64,000 nt of DNA from Eumeta japonica (GCA_005406025.1 BGZK01002018.1:21867-85866); one strand, 5' to 3'; positions 12,240 to 25,095 are shown, counted from the stretch's first letter. Notes: generated by a model not told the origin, from the sequence alone. Program-made: numbers and translations.

Positions 12240-15040
12240 ATATGTGGAAATGACAAACGTAATCTTCTAGTTTGAATTTATGACAGGAGTGTAAGAGCAT
12301 TCCTTTTCCGTCGCACGGGACTTAATTATTGCTGCTGAAGTGCGACAAATAGTCACATAGTCAAAATACTGATTGCAAATTCACTATATCGATATGTAAA
12401 TGTATAAAGTAAATATATAAAATTCATGTCCTTTTTTCATGCTATAGTGCGTTTCTATCTAGAACCGTCGCGAAAGTCAATATCGCCCCATATATGTTAT
12501 ACGATGCCTCACCGAATGGGACAAATATTTTCACATGTTCGAGTATCCTTATCGCATGATCACGTTGCATGTCATGACGGTAATAAGATCGCTCGCCAAT
12601 TAGGCCAACGTGTAAAATTAGAAGGACTGTATCAACTATGTACTGTATGTAATTACTGTGAATTCTCTTGACGTTCTGATTGGAATTTTAGGCAAACGAA
12701 TCTATTTTCGAAGATCTTAAAACATAAACATGACTATCTACGGTACAGGTGCTAGAAGATCTTAAATTCTTCATTCGGATAATTAGGCGAGACCCAGACA
12801 GTCTCGAAACGTATCTAGTATCACCCGGCCCGCCGACTACAGGCGCAAAAAAAAAAGCAGACAACGTTCGCATTTGCGATAGAGCGATGTAATTAAGGAG
12901 GAGCTATACGAACGGCGTGAGATAAAGAGGCCCGAAGAGGGGCGGCGGCGCTAACTGCGCATGATAATAATGTCCCTCCCTCGTGAAGTTTTGCGCAAAA
13001 AAGGCGACAAAAAAGAAAAAATTAATTCATGGCCGTATGGACGAATGTTTACATTGCTGCTATTGAAAATTGATATTATTTCTTTTGCCTAAGATTTTTG
13101 TTGAGGTACATCATAAGTGTTCCGTTTTTAAGGGTCCCAGCCAAATGGCAAAAAGGTATCCATCACAGTTTCGTCATATCCGTCCGTCTGTCAGTATGTC
13201 ACAGGCATTTTATTCAAAAACTACAAGACGTAGTTTGATGAGATTTGTAATGTCGATGTCTTGTATAAGCTGCTACTTAGCTTGATAGTTAAATAACAAA
13301 AGTAGATATTTCGACGGAGGGGTATTCCATATATGTAACAATGCTAAAAAAAATATTTTTCGGCAAACATCAACGTGTGATACATATTCCGACAGTTTTT
13401 TTTTATAAACATTAAGGTTTCTAAGCAATTTTTCTTATTATGTAAGTCCGAAAAAATTAAAAAATTAAGGAAGGTAAGGTTCGATAAATACTTTCTAAGA
13501 AAATTATGTTAAACGTGTTCGGATATACTGCTTTTGAGTTATTGCCGAAAAACTGCGCTTCTCAACAAAAGGACGTAAGTGCCATGAACATACGCTCTTT
13601 TGCTGATGCACTTTAATTTGCAATAGTTTAATAGTAATAATATACATACCTACTTATTTTTCAATTATAGGCGACTAAAGTGCTTATAACTATTCTGTGT
13701 GGGGAACATGGAAAAAAGTGTAACATCATACTTTTTTCATCTGTATTGCATTTCTTTGTAATAATAGCTTCGGAAATATACAATGCGCATGGTCCGAAAT
13801 GCTCTTGTGCAGTTTATTCAATTGCCCACAGAACTCTAAAATTTTTATTATTACGCTATAAATTTTCGTACCTAACATGTAAAAATATTTTATCATTACA
13901 CCATTTAATTGCAACAGTACGACTGACGATATAGCATACAAAATGACATAAAGAAACGGATATATATATCAAATTTTAAGATATGCATAATAAGACGAGA
14001 GATCCTGTGTAATTCAATGAATTATTCTAATAAGATAACAGACAGACAAATGGATAAACGAAATAATTTGTCATTTGACAATTCGTTTTAATACTCATGT
14101 ATAATAAGGAATTTGAATATAGTATTGAGTTCTCATGTTTTATTAAATTAAAAAAGAACGAATTTCTAGTATAATCTACTGTTATAACGACATTTAAAAA
14201 TTGTAGACGGATCGAGATCAGACGGAGGGCTAGACGCATAAAACCCTCCGCTAAACAGTTTCTATTTTCGTTTATCCCACACAGAGGCTAAGGTATAGTA
14301 TTAAATTGTGTACATAAATTAAGCTACGAACCCTTGGGAGCCTTAAATTGAATATTTATTTGGCATACGTTACATGCCTAATGAAAAGTAGAAAATTTAA
14401 TATTTGAGCAGGGCGTGGCCAGTCGAGGGCGACCCGAAACTTATTACAAGGGGCCTTTATTCAGCACGGTCTAATATTACTATTAGGAATAAAGAGCGCT
14501 TAACTTAAGACCGGCACGCGGCTGAACGTCGGCAAGGATATATCTTGAAAATAAAATAGGTTTATTTTCAATTAATATTTTTCCTTACAAAACTTTTATA
14601 TTAAAAATGTTAATCAAAAAATGGAGCATTATTTTTTTAGACACGCGGCCTAATTCCGGCAGCACTCGGCTTCCTTATTATTGTTAGTTCGAGCGATTAT
14701 CTTTATGAATATATCGTTCAAACTTTTTGGCCACATATTCGAAAACTATAATACAAAAATGAGGGTTTTGAAACCTAACAGCCTTTTAAGTCATTATCAA
14801 CAGTCATGTCATATTTAGTTTTCTGAATAAAGGACCTCGGAAATAAGAGTGGTTATAGCTTATGAGAAAAGTAAAATTGTACCTAATGCTCTGAATTTTA
14901 AAATTTAATACGCTACACTAACAAAAGAAGATTTAACCAATTTTCTAAAAGTCAACATTAAAGGAGGACTTAAGATAGGCATTATTATTTACTCGGTACT
15001 AAATCATATTTTTAATATACTCGGCAATCGAATAATATAC
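12240..15040. other. Intron between CUB exons 8 and 9
   Basis: AT-rich, with the dispersed repeat at 13095 and GC-richer stretches at 12790-13040 and 14400-14690. A plus-strand frame at 12426-12671 contains CHDGNKIARQLGQRVKLEGL, which looks somewhat protein-like. It has no recognised domain and no splice context, so it is left uncalled. Confidence 0.4.
13095..13310 (+). repeat. Dispersed repeat, 'AGGGTTCCGTTTTTGCCA' family
   Basis: GTTCCGTTTTTAAGGGTCCC, CCAAATGGCAAAAAGGTATC and 'CATATCCGTCCGTCTGTCAG' belong to a common lepidopteran repeat. Related fragments: 36477-36700 (TTAGGGTTCCGAAGTTTG) and, reversed, 62280-62345 (ACGGACGGACGGACATGACG, AAACTATAAGGG). The 71-codon frame here is repeat-derived. 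Confidence 0.55.
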
Positions 15041-15222
15041 CTCGATAGTAATACTCTGGTTGGTAGCTGGTACAAAACGATGACTGCACAGCAGCCGCTC
15101 CTCGATGTTCCACAGGATGTGATGGTGCGAAGGAGCGGCCACTCCACCGTGTGCCGGCGCCGCCAGGCCGTAGTGCGTCGCCGTACACGTTCCATCTGGT
15201 GACGCAGTGCCCTCGTGTTGTT
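15041..15222 (-). CDS. CUB gene exon 8 (start of fourth CUB-like domain)
   Basis: The acceptor is CACATACACAG at 15223 and the donor is GTATAT after 15041; the exon is 182 nt, phase 1 in and phase 0 out. It encodes EQHEGTASPDGTC, a Gly/Ala/His stretch ('HYGLAAPAHGGV'), then ILWNIEERLLCSHRF and finishes NQSITIE. Layout: Cys, 'G...P', a Trp-containing strand, Cys, 'N.S+T+E'. It resembles the beginning of a diverged CUB domain as seen in SOL-1-like proteins (recalled, not searched). Confidence 0.86.
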
Positions 15223-17146
15223 CTGTGTATGTGGTAAGCCGTTCGTAAATTTCTTTCTTTTACAAATCGTTTAGGTCGTTTATGCGAACATTTTGTAAAA
15301 AACTTGGTGAGTTGAGCTCATGTTGATGATTAGATACCAATAAGTCGACATACATTTTTTTATTGCCTGAAAATTTACTAACTGCTTGCAAAACGTCTTT
15401 GTTGCACAAAAACCTAAGTAGTTTCTTAACTAGATGACTTCACAATCCACAATCACCGTACGATACGTATTGAATGTGAAAAACCCTTTAAATTTTATTA
15501 AATGCATCATAATTTTTATTATTAATGCGAAAGTATAGGGTATAATATTTATTAATCAATAATTCCTTCTTATTTTTTAGTAGTCTGATACCTATAGCTT
15601 AATATAGATTTCTTTGCTTTTTACTGCAAGTTATCAAAATCGCTCGTGATGACTTTGTGCTCGACCATCAATCCACTTAGGGAGACCGACCGTATTCAGT
15701 TTGTACGTCCAATCGAACCTTTGTTTCACCACCGTTATGGCCCTGTATGTAACAACATATGTAACAATTTATATCGCTTGATTTGTACACGCTTCAAACA
15801 AACTTAAACCACTTTTCTCTGAATACAAACGGTCGACTGATCTTGTTCATGACTCGATCGTGTTTCTCTATAAAGACAAATAATATTTATGACCCAACCC
15901 ACAGGCTTGCGAACCTCGTCAAACTTTATAATAAATTTGAACACAATGGAAACACAATGCACTGATACAGTCGAAAAATAATAAATGACGTCTATATTCA
16001 GTTCGACAATGAATTTCGACGTGATGCGTACCTAATATTAATAAAACTTATTCATTAATCGATCAATATTTTAAATGAAGATAGTGAATTTTAATGATAT
16101 TTAAAGTAGGCAATTTTATTTATAATTCATTCTAACTTTTTAGTAAACATTAATCAATCTAATTGAATTAAAACATACTGATGTAATTGCAAATTTTTAT
16201 TTCTTATTTTACAATCGTTTAAACTAAGGATTTTATTTTTATTAGGTTCTCTATTTTTTCAAAAATATTAAGATAAATTAATAATAAAACAAAAGTTTCA
16301 TAACCATAAACAAAAAATGCAGGTATAAACAGGAAATTACTATATTTAATGTTACGGAACAGCGTGGAAATCAACTTGCTGTAAAGGTTGAAAAATTTTT
16401 AACAGTAAGGCTACGTTTCAGGACAGAAATGTCCTTATTAAATATTTCTTAAAAGCCCATAAAACAGCTGAACGTGTGTGACGTTGAGGCGCCTTGACCT
16501 TTCCTTTGAGTGCTAACCTTTTCGATGAGCGCAAAGCTATATCAAAAAGGAAATACTTAACTCTGCATGCTTATGTGCTTATTACGCGCCTAAGTAATTA
16601 CACGGTAGCCCGCGTTTGGCAGCATATTTGCTAGCCACTATTTGACCAACATAAACTGTAGTTTACAGTTTGATGATATTAAAAGAAAAACGGACAAGTG
16701 AGAGTTCATCTCGCGTGAAGAGGGTTACGTATGTCGAATACGTATTTTTTTAACCCGACCCACATTTGTTTATGGTAACTGGAAAAGTATGTGTCGTATC
16801 GGATCGTACCTGGAAGGAAATTGCTGAATATATTATCTGTTCTTGCATTTTGTCTCGTCCTAGGTATTTTTGAATGTGTGAACTAAGAGTGATAGAAGGT
16901 ATTCTATTTTTTGATTAGATCTTAAAAATAACATTGCATCGCAATACTATTATAAATGAACTTTCTACAAAGTTCATTGTAAACTGACACTCAATATATA
17001 ATTCAATAATATAATATTAAATTATTGTTTATAATCACTAATAAATAACAATTATTTTTTTGTTCGGAATCAAAAGCGAGACCGGGATTGGGATTAATAT
17101 TGATCGATACAAAAACTGAAGGAATTAGAATATATTGTTAAATTTG

Positions 17147-17411
17147 ACTGCCTGATTGGCGCAGTTAGTAGTCACCCTATTTGCTGGACGTGGATTCGTT
17201 TCCCGCACACAACAAACATGTATTTGATTAAAAATTGATGTTTGACTTGAATCTGAGTGTTTAAATCTGTTATTTGTATATATTTACAAAAAGATATGTA
17301 AGTATTATATCAACTATCTGGTACCCATATTACAAGCCTCGTTGCTTAATTTATGACCAGATGGTGATATGTGTATGTCCGAAGATATTATTGTTATTAT
17401 TTAAATAAATG
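17147..17411 (+). repeat. tRNA-derived SINE of lepidopteran type
   Basis: It starts with a tRNA-like head: an A-box region TGGCGCAGTTAGTAG at about 17156 and a B-box-like GGATTCGTTTCCC at about 17192. This is followed by the unrelated body that runs to 'GGTACCCATATTACAAGC' at about 17320, then 'CAGATGGTGATATGTGTATG' and an (ATT)n-like tail. This architecture matches common moth and butterfly SINEs (family knowledge). It lies in the intron between CUB exons 7 and 8. Confidence 0.85.
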
Positions 17412-17499
17412 TTTGTATCTTTGCCCCCTATTTATGCTTAAATCATTGTTCCGCTTACGATGTTAGATGATACATTGTACACACATCGGGGAAATTTTC

Positions 17500-17798
17500 T
17501 GAAAAAAAAAATTTGCATTTGTCCCCGGTTTAATCCATGTATTTGTACTGTTAAGACGAATTAGTAAACCAATTCTAAAAATTCTTCTAATAATATATAT
17601 GCTATTCCTGAGCAAATTAGACTGCTACATTTAGCCTTGGCTTCACCCATGTATTCATATTTGTAAGACGATTTTAATAATTCTTTAACTAATAGTAAGC
17701 TACACTATTCCTAAGTATATATATATTCATAGAATAGAACTATAATAGAATAAAATATATCTTATATTTAATTTTAAGACTAGCATTTGGCCTTAGTT
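17500..17798 (+). repeat. Dispersed element 5' portion, two tandem-like pieces
   Basis: AACCAATTCTAAAAATTCTT at about 17569 and 'TTTTAATAATTCTTTAACTA' at about 17671, each followed by an AAGCTACACTATTCCTAAG-like stretch. They match the equivalent part of the copy at 2690. The segment runs directly into the direct repeat at 17799 and then the 89-bp array. Confidence 0.55.
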
Positions 17799-18021
17799 CA
17801 GAACCAGATAACTTGCTTTACATTATAATGTTAATTAAGAAAAAAATTTATACCTGATCACTTTATTTCAACCACAATAAGATACGTGCATTTGTGTTAT
17901 TTTCTCAACATTAAGTGTCGAGTTTATTTAAGGCAATGCAAATAGTATATCTCAATTAGTTGCCTATGAAGTAAGTCGCTGCTACATTCACTACAGTTTT
18001 ACACTCAGGGCGAGGAGCTGA
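17799..18021. repeat. Direct repeat copy 1 (223 bp), abuts the minisatellite
   Basis: It runs from CAGAACCAGATAACTTGC to CAGGGCGAGGAGCTGA. It is nearly identical to 20642-20865, differing at only a dozen or so positions by eye. The right edge merges straight into the first 89-bp unit. It may be the end of a mobile element or part of a local duplication. Confidence 0.92.
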
Positions 18022-18635
18022 GAACGGGACTGGGATTGAGTGTGGGACGGCAGCAGACGCCAAAATGTGAGCGGGATCGGAATCGAAACCCGAGTGGGGA
18101 TCGAAACTGGGAACGGGATTGGGATTGAGTGTGGGACGGCAACAGACGCCAAAATGTGAGCGGGATCGGAATCGAAAGCCGAGTGTGGATCCAAACTGAG
18201 AACGGGACTGGGATTGAGTGTGGGACGGCAGCAGACGACAAAATGTGAGCGGGATCGGAATCGAAACCCGAGTGGGGATCGAAACTGGGAACGGGATTGG
18301 GATTGAGTGTGGGACAGCAACAGACGCCAAAATGTGAGCGGGATCGGAATCGAAAGCCGAGTGTGGATCCAAACTGAGAACGGGACTGGGATTGAGTGTG
18401 GGACGGCAGCAGACGACAAAATGTGAGCGGGATCGGAATCGAAACGCAAGTGGGGATCGAAACTAGGAACGGGATTGGGATTAAGTGTGGGACGGCAACA
18501 GACGCCAAAATGTGAGCGGGATCGGAATCGAAAGCCGAGTGGGGATCGAAACTGAGAACGGGACTGGGATTGAGTGTGGGACGGCAGCAGACGCCAAAAT
18601 GTGAGCGGGATCGGAATCGAAAGAGGAACCGGCTT
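18015..18635. repeat. 89-bp minisatellite, 7 copies, alternating two-unit (178-bp) order
   Basis: GATTGAGTGTGGGACGG (one copy GATTAAG) recurs at 18034, 18123, 18212, 18301, 18390, 18479 and 18568, exactly 89 bp apart. Copies alternate between type A (GGGACTGGGATT, GGCAGCAG, mostly ...GTGGGGATCGAAACT) and type B (GGGATTGGGATT, GGCAACAG, mostly ...GTGTGGATCCAAACT), so the array is a 178-bp higher-order repeat. All three minus frames stay open over most of the array because the unit has no stops and 89 is not a multiple of three. The resulting 138- to 218-codon ORFs are an artefact, not genes. Confidence 0.95.
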
Positions 18636-18939
18636 TGAAATTGACATCGATAGATATAAAAGATATTGATCGATGATATATGAATAAGGATCTATCCTAT
18701 GTCCATGCTGACGAAATTGCGGGCGTTAATTAAATATATGGGTAAGCTACCCACAAGAAAGGACAGAACTTTTCTGGGCTAAATAGTTTGAAAGAAAAAT
18801 CAGTGGCCATATAGAGGTTTAAATTACAAAATTTAAGCCTTTTAATTTTAATGAAACAAGAATAATGCTGCAACGCAATCCAATTTTTGAATATAAATTT
18901 CATATATCCAAAAAAGTTTTCATATATACTACATAAGCA

Positions 18940-19022
18940 TGTCGGTAACGCGAACTTATAAAATTTTACCCATCCGAAAAACTTCTAACATACCTGTAGA
19001 AGTTTTCACTTCAATAGATCTT
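18940..19022. repeat. Dispersed repeat fragment, 'GCGAACT..TAAAATTTTAC' family
   Basis: GGTAACGCGAACTTATAAAA, TTTTACCCATCC and GAAGTTTTCACTTCAAT match 31762-31842 (GATGCGAACTCGTAAGATT, TTTTATCCATAC, AGTTTCACTTCAA). Short, between CUB exon 7 and the minisatellite. Confidence 0.5.
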
Positions 19023-19247
19023 CATCTTAAAAATTCTGTTCGTCTTATTCACTATGATGATATTTAGATTGTTATGTTCTGTACTTCTCATATTATGTCA
19101 ATCAAAATGTAAAATTTAGTGCATACAATACGGACTGGAGTCATCAAGCGCTTTTATTTACAACCCTGATGGCTAAAATGTAAATGATAAATTTAATATT
19201 AAATTGTATTATAAAGATTGTTACAAATCGGTAGTTAATTGCCATAC

Positions 19248-19540
19248 CGTCGTGGAATGCGAACGCTCCATCCACGAACTCTTCCTCCTCGTGCGTTTGC
19301 GGCGTCGCCCTCCGCACCAGGATGGTCAGGTTGGCGCCCCGCGAGGTGACCGCTTGCCTCGGGAGGAACCTGCCCGCCGGGTCGCGCGCCTCCCGCGCCG
19401 CCGGCCCGCACACCCGCAGCAGAGTCCGCTGCTCCCTCTCGGAGCGCTCCCGGCGCTCGCCCCGCGCGGGCGCCTCGTGTAGGCCCTCGACGATCTCAAT
19501 ATGAGATCGGCAAGATTGAGACCTGTGCACACGTCGATCG
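19248..19540 (-). CDS. CUB gene exon 7 (third CUB domain)
   Basis: The acceptor is CTGAATTATTCAG at 19541 and the donor is GTATGG after 19248; the exon is 293 nt. Phase 2 in completes AA|C (Asn). It encodes SCRSHIEIVEGL, then a charged Arg/Glu stretch, then RVCGPAAREARDPAGRFLPR. After that comes a strand with TSRGANLTILV, and it ends EEEEFVDGAFAFHD. The pattern 'C.S.+E+.+G...+CGP.........S....L.+.+' is that of a CUB domain. A 223-bp direct repeat lies on either side of this exon (17799-18021 and 20642-20865). Confidence 0.88.
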
Positions 19541-20641
19541 CTGAATAATTCAGGGAAGGATCACCCGGTACTTACTCCCTGCATTAGATAGTGTATTAGA
19601 GGCTTATTGGACCGTGAGGTAGCTACATATCCTATAATGGTATAACAAGATATATTTTGTGAAAGACATAATTATACACCTATATATTTTTAAATAGCAA
19701 AAGAGACACTTATGATGGAATTTTGGTGTGTTCTATTTGTATGTCAGACATTTCCCTCAGTAATATATTGCTGTCCAAATGTAAAAAAATTAAGGGCATC
19801 AAAACTAAAACTGGCTCTGTTGTAACATATTTTGTCCACATCTATTTATTGTTAGAAAACTCCATAATTATTTAAATACAATCAAATATTAGACGAATTA
19901 AGAATTATATCTTTTCGTTTCTTGTATATCATATTAAAATTTAAACTCATATATAATTTGAAATGAACTTAGTTTTAGGGGAAATTTTTTTCTTTCATAA
20001 TTTTGAGTGCTATTTATTTTTAATTATAAGAAATGTGTAAAAAAGCAATCGTTTGCTTATCTTTGAAGGCTTCAATGCAGAAATTTAAGATATTAATTAC
20101 ATATAAATAAAATAAATAACTGTGTTATGTAATCATTCATCTTTTCCTAATTCTTTATTTGCAAAAAATAATAGTCAATTATCTTTAATCGCTTTTCTTT
20201 AAATATAAACAAAATATAGTACATTTTTTCTTTTTGCGTTGTATCATTTTTTTTTATAACGAATTAAAAATTTGGTTATTATAAGAGGTATGACATTATT
20301 TGTATTATTTTTAGGAAAAAGTATCAATGTACTTTCATGTAAATAAAAATGACGAATTGAAAATTTTAATGTGTCAATTTGTTGACTAGTTAATTAGTTA
20401 ATCAAAGTTACAGACTTAATTTTGTGCTTTTTCTACTGGTAAAATCAAGTATTGCGATAAATACCGCAGAAGTTATTTTAGTTATAAAAAAGTTATCAAG
20501 CATTTGAGAAACATTCCTCTCACGCACAATGATGAAACAAATCAACTGACGTCTTTTTATGGAATGTTTAAATGTTTAATGAACCTAATTAACATTATGA
20601 AAATTATTCTATAACGCTTTTTATTTTCAAATATACGCAAG

Positions 20642-20865
20642 CAGAACCAGATAACTTGCTTTACATTATAATGCTAATTAAGAAAAAAATATTATACCTG
20701 ATTACTTTATTTCAACCACAATAAGATACGTGCATTTGTGTTATTTTCTCAACATTAAGTGTCGAGTTTATTTAAGGCAATGGAAGTAGTATATCTTAGT
20801 TAGTTGCCTATGAAGTAAGTCGCTGCTACATTCACTACAGTTTTACACTCAGGGCAAGGAGTTGA
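20642..20865. repeat. Direct repeat copy 2 (224 bp)
   Basis: Second copy of the 17799-18021 segment in the same orientation, 2.8 kb away and on the other side of CUB exon 7. It lacks the minisatellite at its right end and continues into unrelated sequence (TACGGTGGTTTTG). Confidence 0.92.
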
Positions 20866-21184
20866 TACGGTGGTTTTGTAACCAAATCGATCTGTTACCG
20901 TTAGTTTAACAAGTTCGAATGTCTTTACGATCTCCTCTGTCTGTGAGTGGTGTAAATAAAAAGATTTGATATATTTTTACCCAAAAGAAATAGTATCTGT
21001 AAGGTCCGATTTAATTTCGGATATTAGTATTCTAAAATGCTGTTGGAATCTAAGTTTTTAGCTTGGCAATAAATAATAAAGACGGACACGGCTGATGGGA
21101 GGCAAGGGAATGGCGGTAGATGTCAGGCGGAACACGAATTCGGAAGAAAATAAAGTTAAGTGTAAAAAAGTGTTTTATTATGTA

Positions 21185-21543
21185 GGGGGCATCCATTAAT
21201 TACGTAAGACGATTTTATCGAATTTTGTGTAAATACGTTAATCTGTGTTTCATTGCGTTGGGTTTATTAAAAATATACATAATGATTTGCTTAATTTTTG
21301 TTAATGGCATGTAGCCAAGAACAACAATATGTAGCTATTTTAAATCATTGTTGTTTGCGCACAGAAACTCGGTAACTCGATAAATATTATTGTGTAGTAT
21401 TAGCGTCTTCTTGGTGGAAAAACATGTTAATTTTTATCCTATTTTCTCGCAATAAAAAATTACGAGATATTTGTCGAGACCCCCCCCCCCTCCAGTAATT
21501 AAATAAGTAAGTAAGCGCCACACGTGATTAATGAACGCTCCCA
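21185..21543. mobile_element. MITE, 'GGGGGCATCCATTAATTACG' family, copy 1
   Basis: The left end GGGGGCATCCATTAATTACG and the right end (reverse complement GGGAGCGTTCATTAATCACG) agree at 17 of the first 21 positions. The interior has a run of 12 C at about 21480. The family is common in moth and butterfly genomes (family knowledge). It lies in the intron between CUB exons 6 and 7. Confidence 0.78.
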
Positions 21544-23279
21544 TACCTGAAGACTTTCATTATTGGTATGACAGTGTACCTACCATTTCTAAAGTTGTTA
21601 AAGATAGATATCGATCTACTGTAGAAGATTGTGATTGTTAATATGATGAGCGATAAAGATTTATACGAAAATTGTGATTTCAAATAACCAAAACAAAATT
21701 AGTAGTGGTTTTTAAAGTGTTTTAGTCTATAGCTGACTTCGTTTTTAAATTCGTCAAATCCACACAATTGGTTTGGTTAATCGTTATTGTTTTAGAATTT
21801 CAATATTGAGATGCTTAACAATAATGTGTATTACGAGGCTATAATTAGCTTGTGACAATTTGAGTTCTGAAAAGCTTTCATAAAATATCAAATTGCTTTT
21901 ATCTCAAGGACTTACAACTTAAATAAGTGTTATTGAAATGGCACTCTTAAAATGCCTACGAGATTCTTCTTATTGCACCTACCCACAACTAAAAATAGAT
22001 AAAATATGATAATTTTATTTAAAAATTGCGGTGTGTTGAGTCTGATAATTATACGATAATTCAAGCTATAGTACTGATGGCATCTTACCAATTTTAATTT
22101 TTCTCGCTTTTTACGCAAAGAAAATTTGGCAGAAACTTATACAAATTCAATGTCGCGTTTAAAGTTTATGTATCTGAAAATGATAAATGTAGCTTGCATT
22201 AAATTCATATTCAAAATATTTTTATTTTGTAGGTTATAAAATAACATTTGAAATGAATCATAATTTTTTTGCTAATTGACATTTTACCATTCCTTTGATA
22301 GGCAGTTTTCCCTCAAGAAAAACAAATAAGAAACTTAAGAAACTTTTTTATAATTTCTTCACGTATAGACAAAACAAATACAAAACCATTGATGAACAAA
22401 TAGCCCGGTAAAAAGTCGAACCGCCTGTGCCCATATGGATATTTGTCTTCTCAATATTCCGAAATAGTATAATACTCTTTTTTATTGAGTAATTGTTTAA
22501 AATGCTCTTAAATTTATATAAGAGTAAATTTTATACATCTATAGAGAGTCTATGGAACGTGCACACACACAGCTTCCTAATTTATGACTTTGCATAGTCG
22601 ACTAAAATGTGACCACGGGTTTTTTTTTTGGTTCTGTTAATGAGTTTATGTCGATCACTATTACTTTTAAATATCTTTAAATTGTTTTTTTAAAGTATAT
22701 ATATGCATTGGGATGATAAAGTAAGATTTCAGTTTCCTTAAACTTACTTTTAACAGATATATGAGACCAAAATTAAAAGGAAAAATGGAAGTGTCAACAA
22801 AATGCAAACAGAAAAAGCATATCGTTGATTTTACTTTCCAAATAGTCATCATTATTTCTATATCGTTTTTCTATTGTCTTGGTGTAATAAATTTATTATT
22901 TTAATTTTTCCCCAATTGATTTTTGGAAGTATTGATAAATAAATATTAAGTGAACTAATTGGTGAAGTGCGAATCTGATAGTTGAATAAATGTAATACTT
23001 CCGACTAAGAACTACTTGCTCTATTGGCTAAAAGTAAATGGGGTCACATACTAATATTAAATACTTCTCAATTATGGAGTTAATAGAAGTTGTACCGATT
23101 CTGTTTCTTTTACATGTAGGATTTCCTTATACCTCAGGTATATAATTTTTAAAATTTTTGTTTTTGTAGAAGAATTTAATAATTTCAAATTCAAAATGGA
23201 CCTGTCTAAAGATTTTTCTATCCAACCGATATTTGTAAATTTGTGTAATATACAATACATATTTAGAGGGACAAAGGAA

Positions 23280-23480
23280 CAGGCGATCCATCAGAGAGTA
23301 AATGCTCACCGTCGCTCATGGACATTCCCATGGCCAGGAGTCACCAGTGCTTTGCTAACCTCTTGGATAGGAATAGGACATTTGATAGATATAGGAACAG
23401 GATAACAGAGGGGGATTATGGTGTGGGAAGGGGGAGCGGGATAACAGAGAGAGAGAAAGAGAGAAAGAGTATATCTAAGA
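23280..23480. repeat. Dispersed repeat, 'AGGAGTCACCAGTGC' family, with GA-rich tail
   Basis: CACCGTCGCTCATGGACATT then AGGAGTCACCAGTGCTTTGC matches 26039-26160 (CACCGTTGTACATGGACAC, AGGAGTCACAAGTGCTTTGC). A GA microsatellite (GAGAGAGAGAAAGAGAG) follows at 23445-23470. Such sequence is common in moth genomes. Confidence 0.6.
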
Positions 23481-25004
23481 AGAGAGGAGTTGGCCATCGG
23501 AACTCTCATTCACTTGATAAAGTGCAATCGCTTAAATAAGCGAATTTTATATGTTTTTAATATCACGATTAATCGGGTATAGGTTTTTTTTTTCATTAAA
23601 TTTCAGTATTTATGTAAAACAGATTTAATTTTTATTATAAACAAAAAACTTAATTTTTTGGTAATAAATAAATTATTAAAAGTATCCGTTACTCTAACTG
23701 AATTTTAGGGGTGTATAATCTTTATAAACACAATTGCATTAAACAATTTTTCGTCACTTTTCATTGTTAGGCTAATAATACATGGGAATAGAGCATTTTT
23801 CTTCGATCACAATCCATTCCACCTTTTCGGAGATAAGTCGGAACAAACAGAAAGATATTTAATTTACATAAATTTTGTTCGTTTTTAATGTTGGATTGTT
23901 TACTAATATAGGAGCACATTCACTAAATATTTTAAGAATTTTTGTATGAATTCATAGTAAAATCAAAAGATAATAATAAAATTGTCGATAATAGTTTTGG
24001 TAAGGCACATCATTAGACTGTATCTATAAACGTGGAAAAGCCGTATACCCTTAGGGTCATGCTTGTTAATTATATTACTATCCCTTTTTGTTTCATTACT
24101 ATAAGGAAAACAAGTCCAAGTAAAAAGAAATATGTTACTATTTTATTGCTCCATTTAAGTTATTTTTGCTCTGGGATATATCCGACGTCAATGTTGCCAA
24201 CATTATTTTTCAAAAAATCTTGTAACAAAATAAATCCCACTTTTCAAAGATAAATCCGCTTTATTAATATCATAGTCTACATAGTTTACAAAGAAAAAAT
24301 GCATCTTTACGTTTTCAATAAAACATATCAAACTGTGCCTTAATAATTAAAAAAAAACACTGTTATAAACTCCCAACTAGAATTATGCAATCGATAATAG
24401 TAGTCCCATTGCTGGTAACAGCAGTATTCTGTTTAAATGTTAGTGTGAAATATAACAGAGTGTTCTTTTATGATTTTTCTAGATGTGCCATTGAATAATA
24501 AAAATATTACAAAGAAAATAAAACACTGTTATTATTCTCTAAAATGTACAATACATTATTCGATAAACACTTCTCAATTAGGCGACGCTGTCCTGCCAAT
24601 CTTCTTTGTGAACATTTCTTTCAAGTCGTATATTAATTCGAAATAAAATTAAAATGTCTATAAATAGTGTTATTTAATTTTATCTGTTAGGAAATTCGAA
24701 ATGACAATTATTTAATTTACGAACATTTTATTTGGCACACTACAAATAACTGAAGATATTAATTAAATTCTTGAAATAAACCAACATGTTAAGGGAATCC
24801 GCACCGTAATTAAATTTGCTTTAGGAAAAACTTTCTATATGTAAAATACTTAGACAGTTCGGTTGAAATTATCTTTAGATTACTCGAAAAAACCTATATA
24901 TATAATGAAAATAGGTTGTCTTTGTTCGCCAATCACGTAAAAACTACTAAACGTATAGACATGGGACTGGGACCATTCGATGCGGGATGATTTGTAGATG
25001 GTTC

Positions 25005-25095
25005 TAGGTTACTCATTTTTCGAATTCCGTAAATCCTTCGCCATTTTATTTATAATAAAAATTACCCAGCAAAGCGGGCGGGTCAGCTAGTATTT
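25005..25095 (+). repeat. Dispersed element 3' end
   Basis: CCCAGCAAAGCGGGCGGGTC at about 25066, then AGCTAGTA and a TA-rich tail: a short copy of a terminal segment like those at 5369 and 35694. It lies in the intron between CUB exons 6 and 7. Confidence 0.5.

Noticed and set aside
12013..12270. Plus-strand Arg-rich ORF opposite CUB exon 9
   Set aside because: Shadow of the GC-rich minus-strand exon, which has CUB-gene phase, acceptor and cysteine pattern.
17147..17220. Possible tRNA gene
   Set aside because: The head resembles a tRNA with A and B boxes but cannot fold as an intact cloverleaf and continues into a SINE body.
17956..18647. Three overlapping minus-strand ORFs of 138-218 codons with repeating sequence
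   Set aside because: They are created by the stop-free 89-bp minisatellite; frames rotate from copy to copy and no start, splice site or domain supports a protein.
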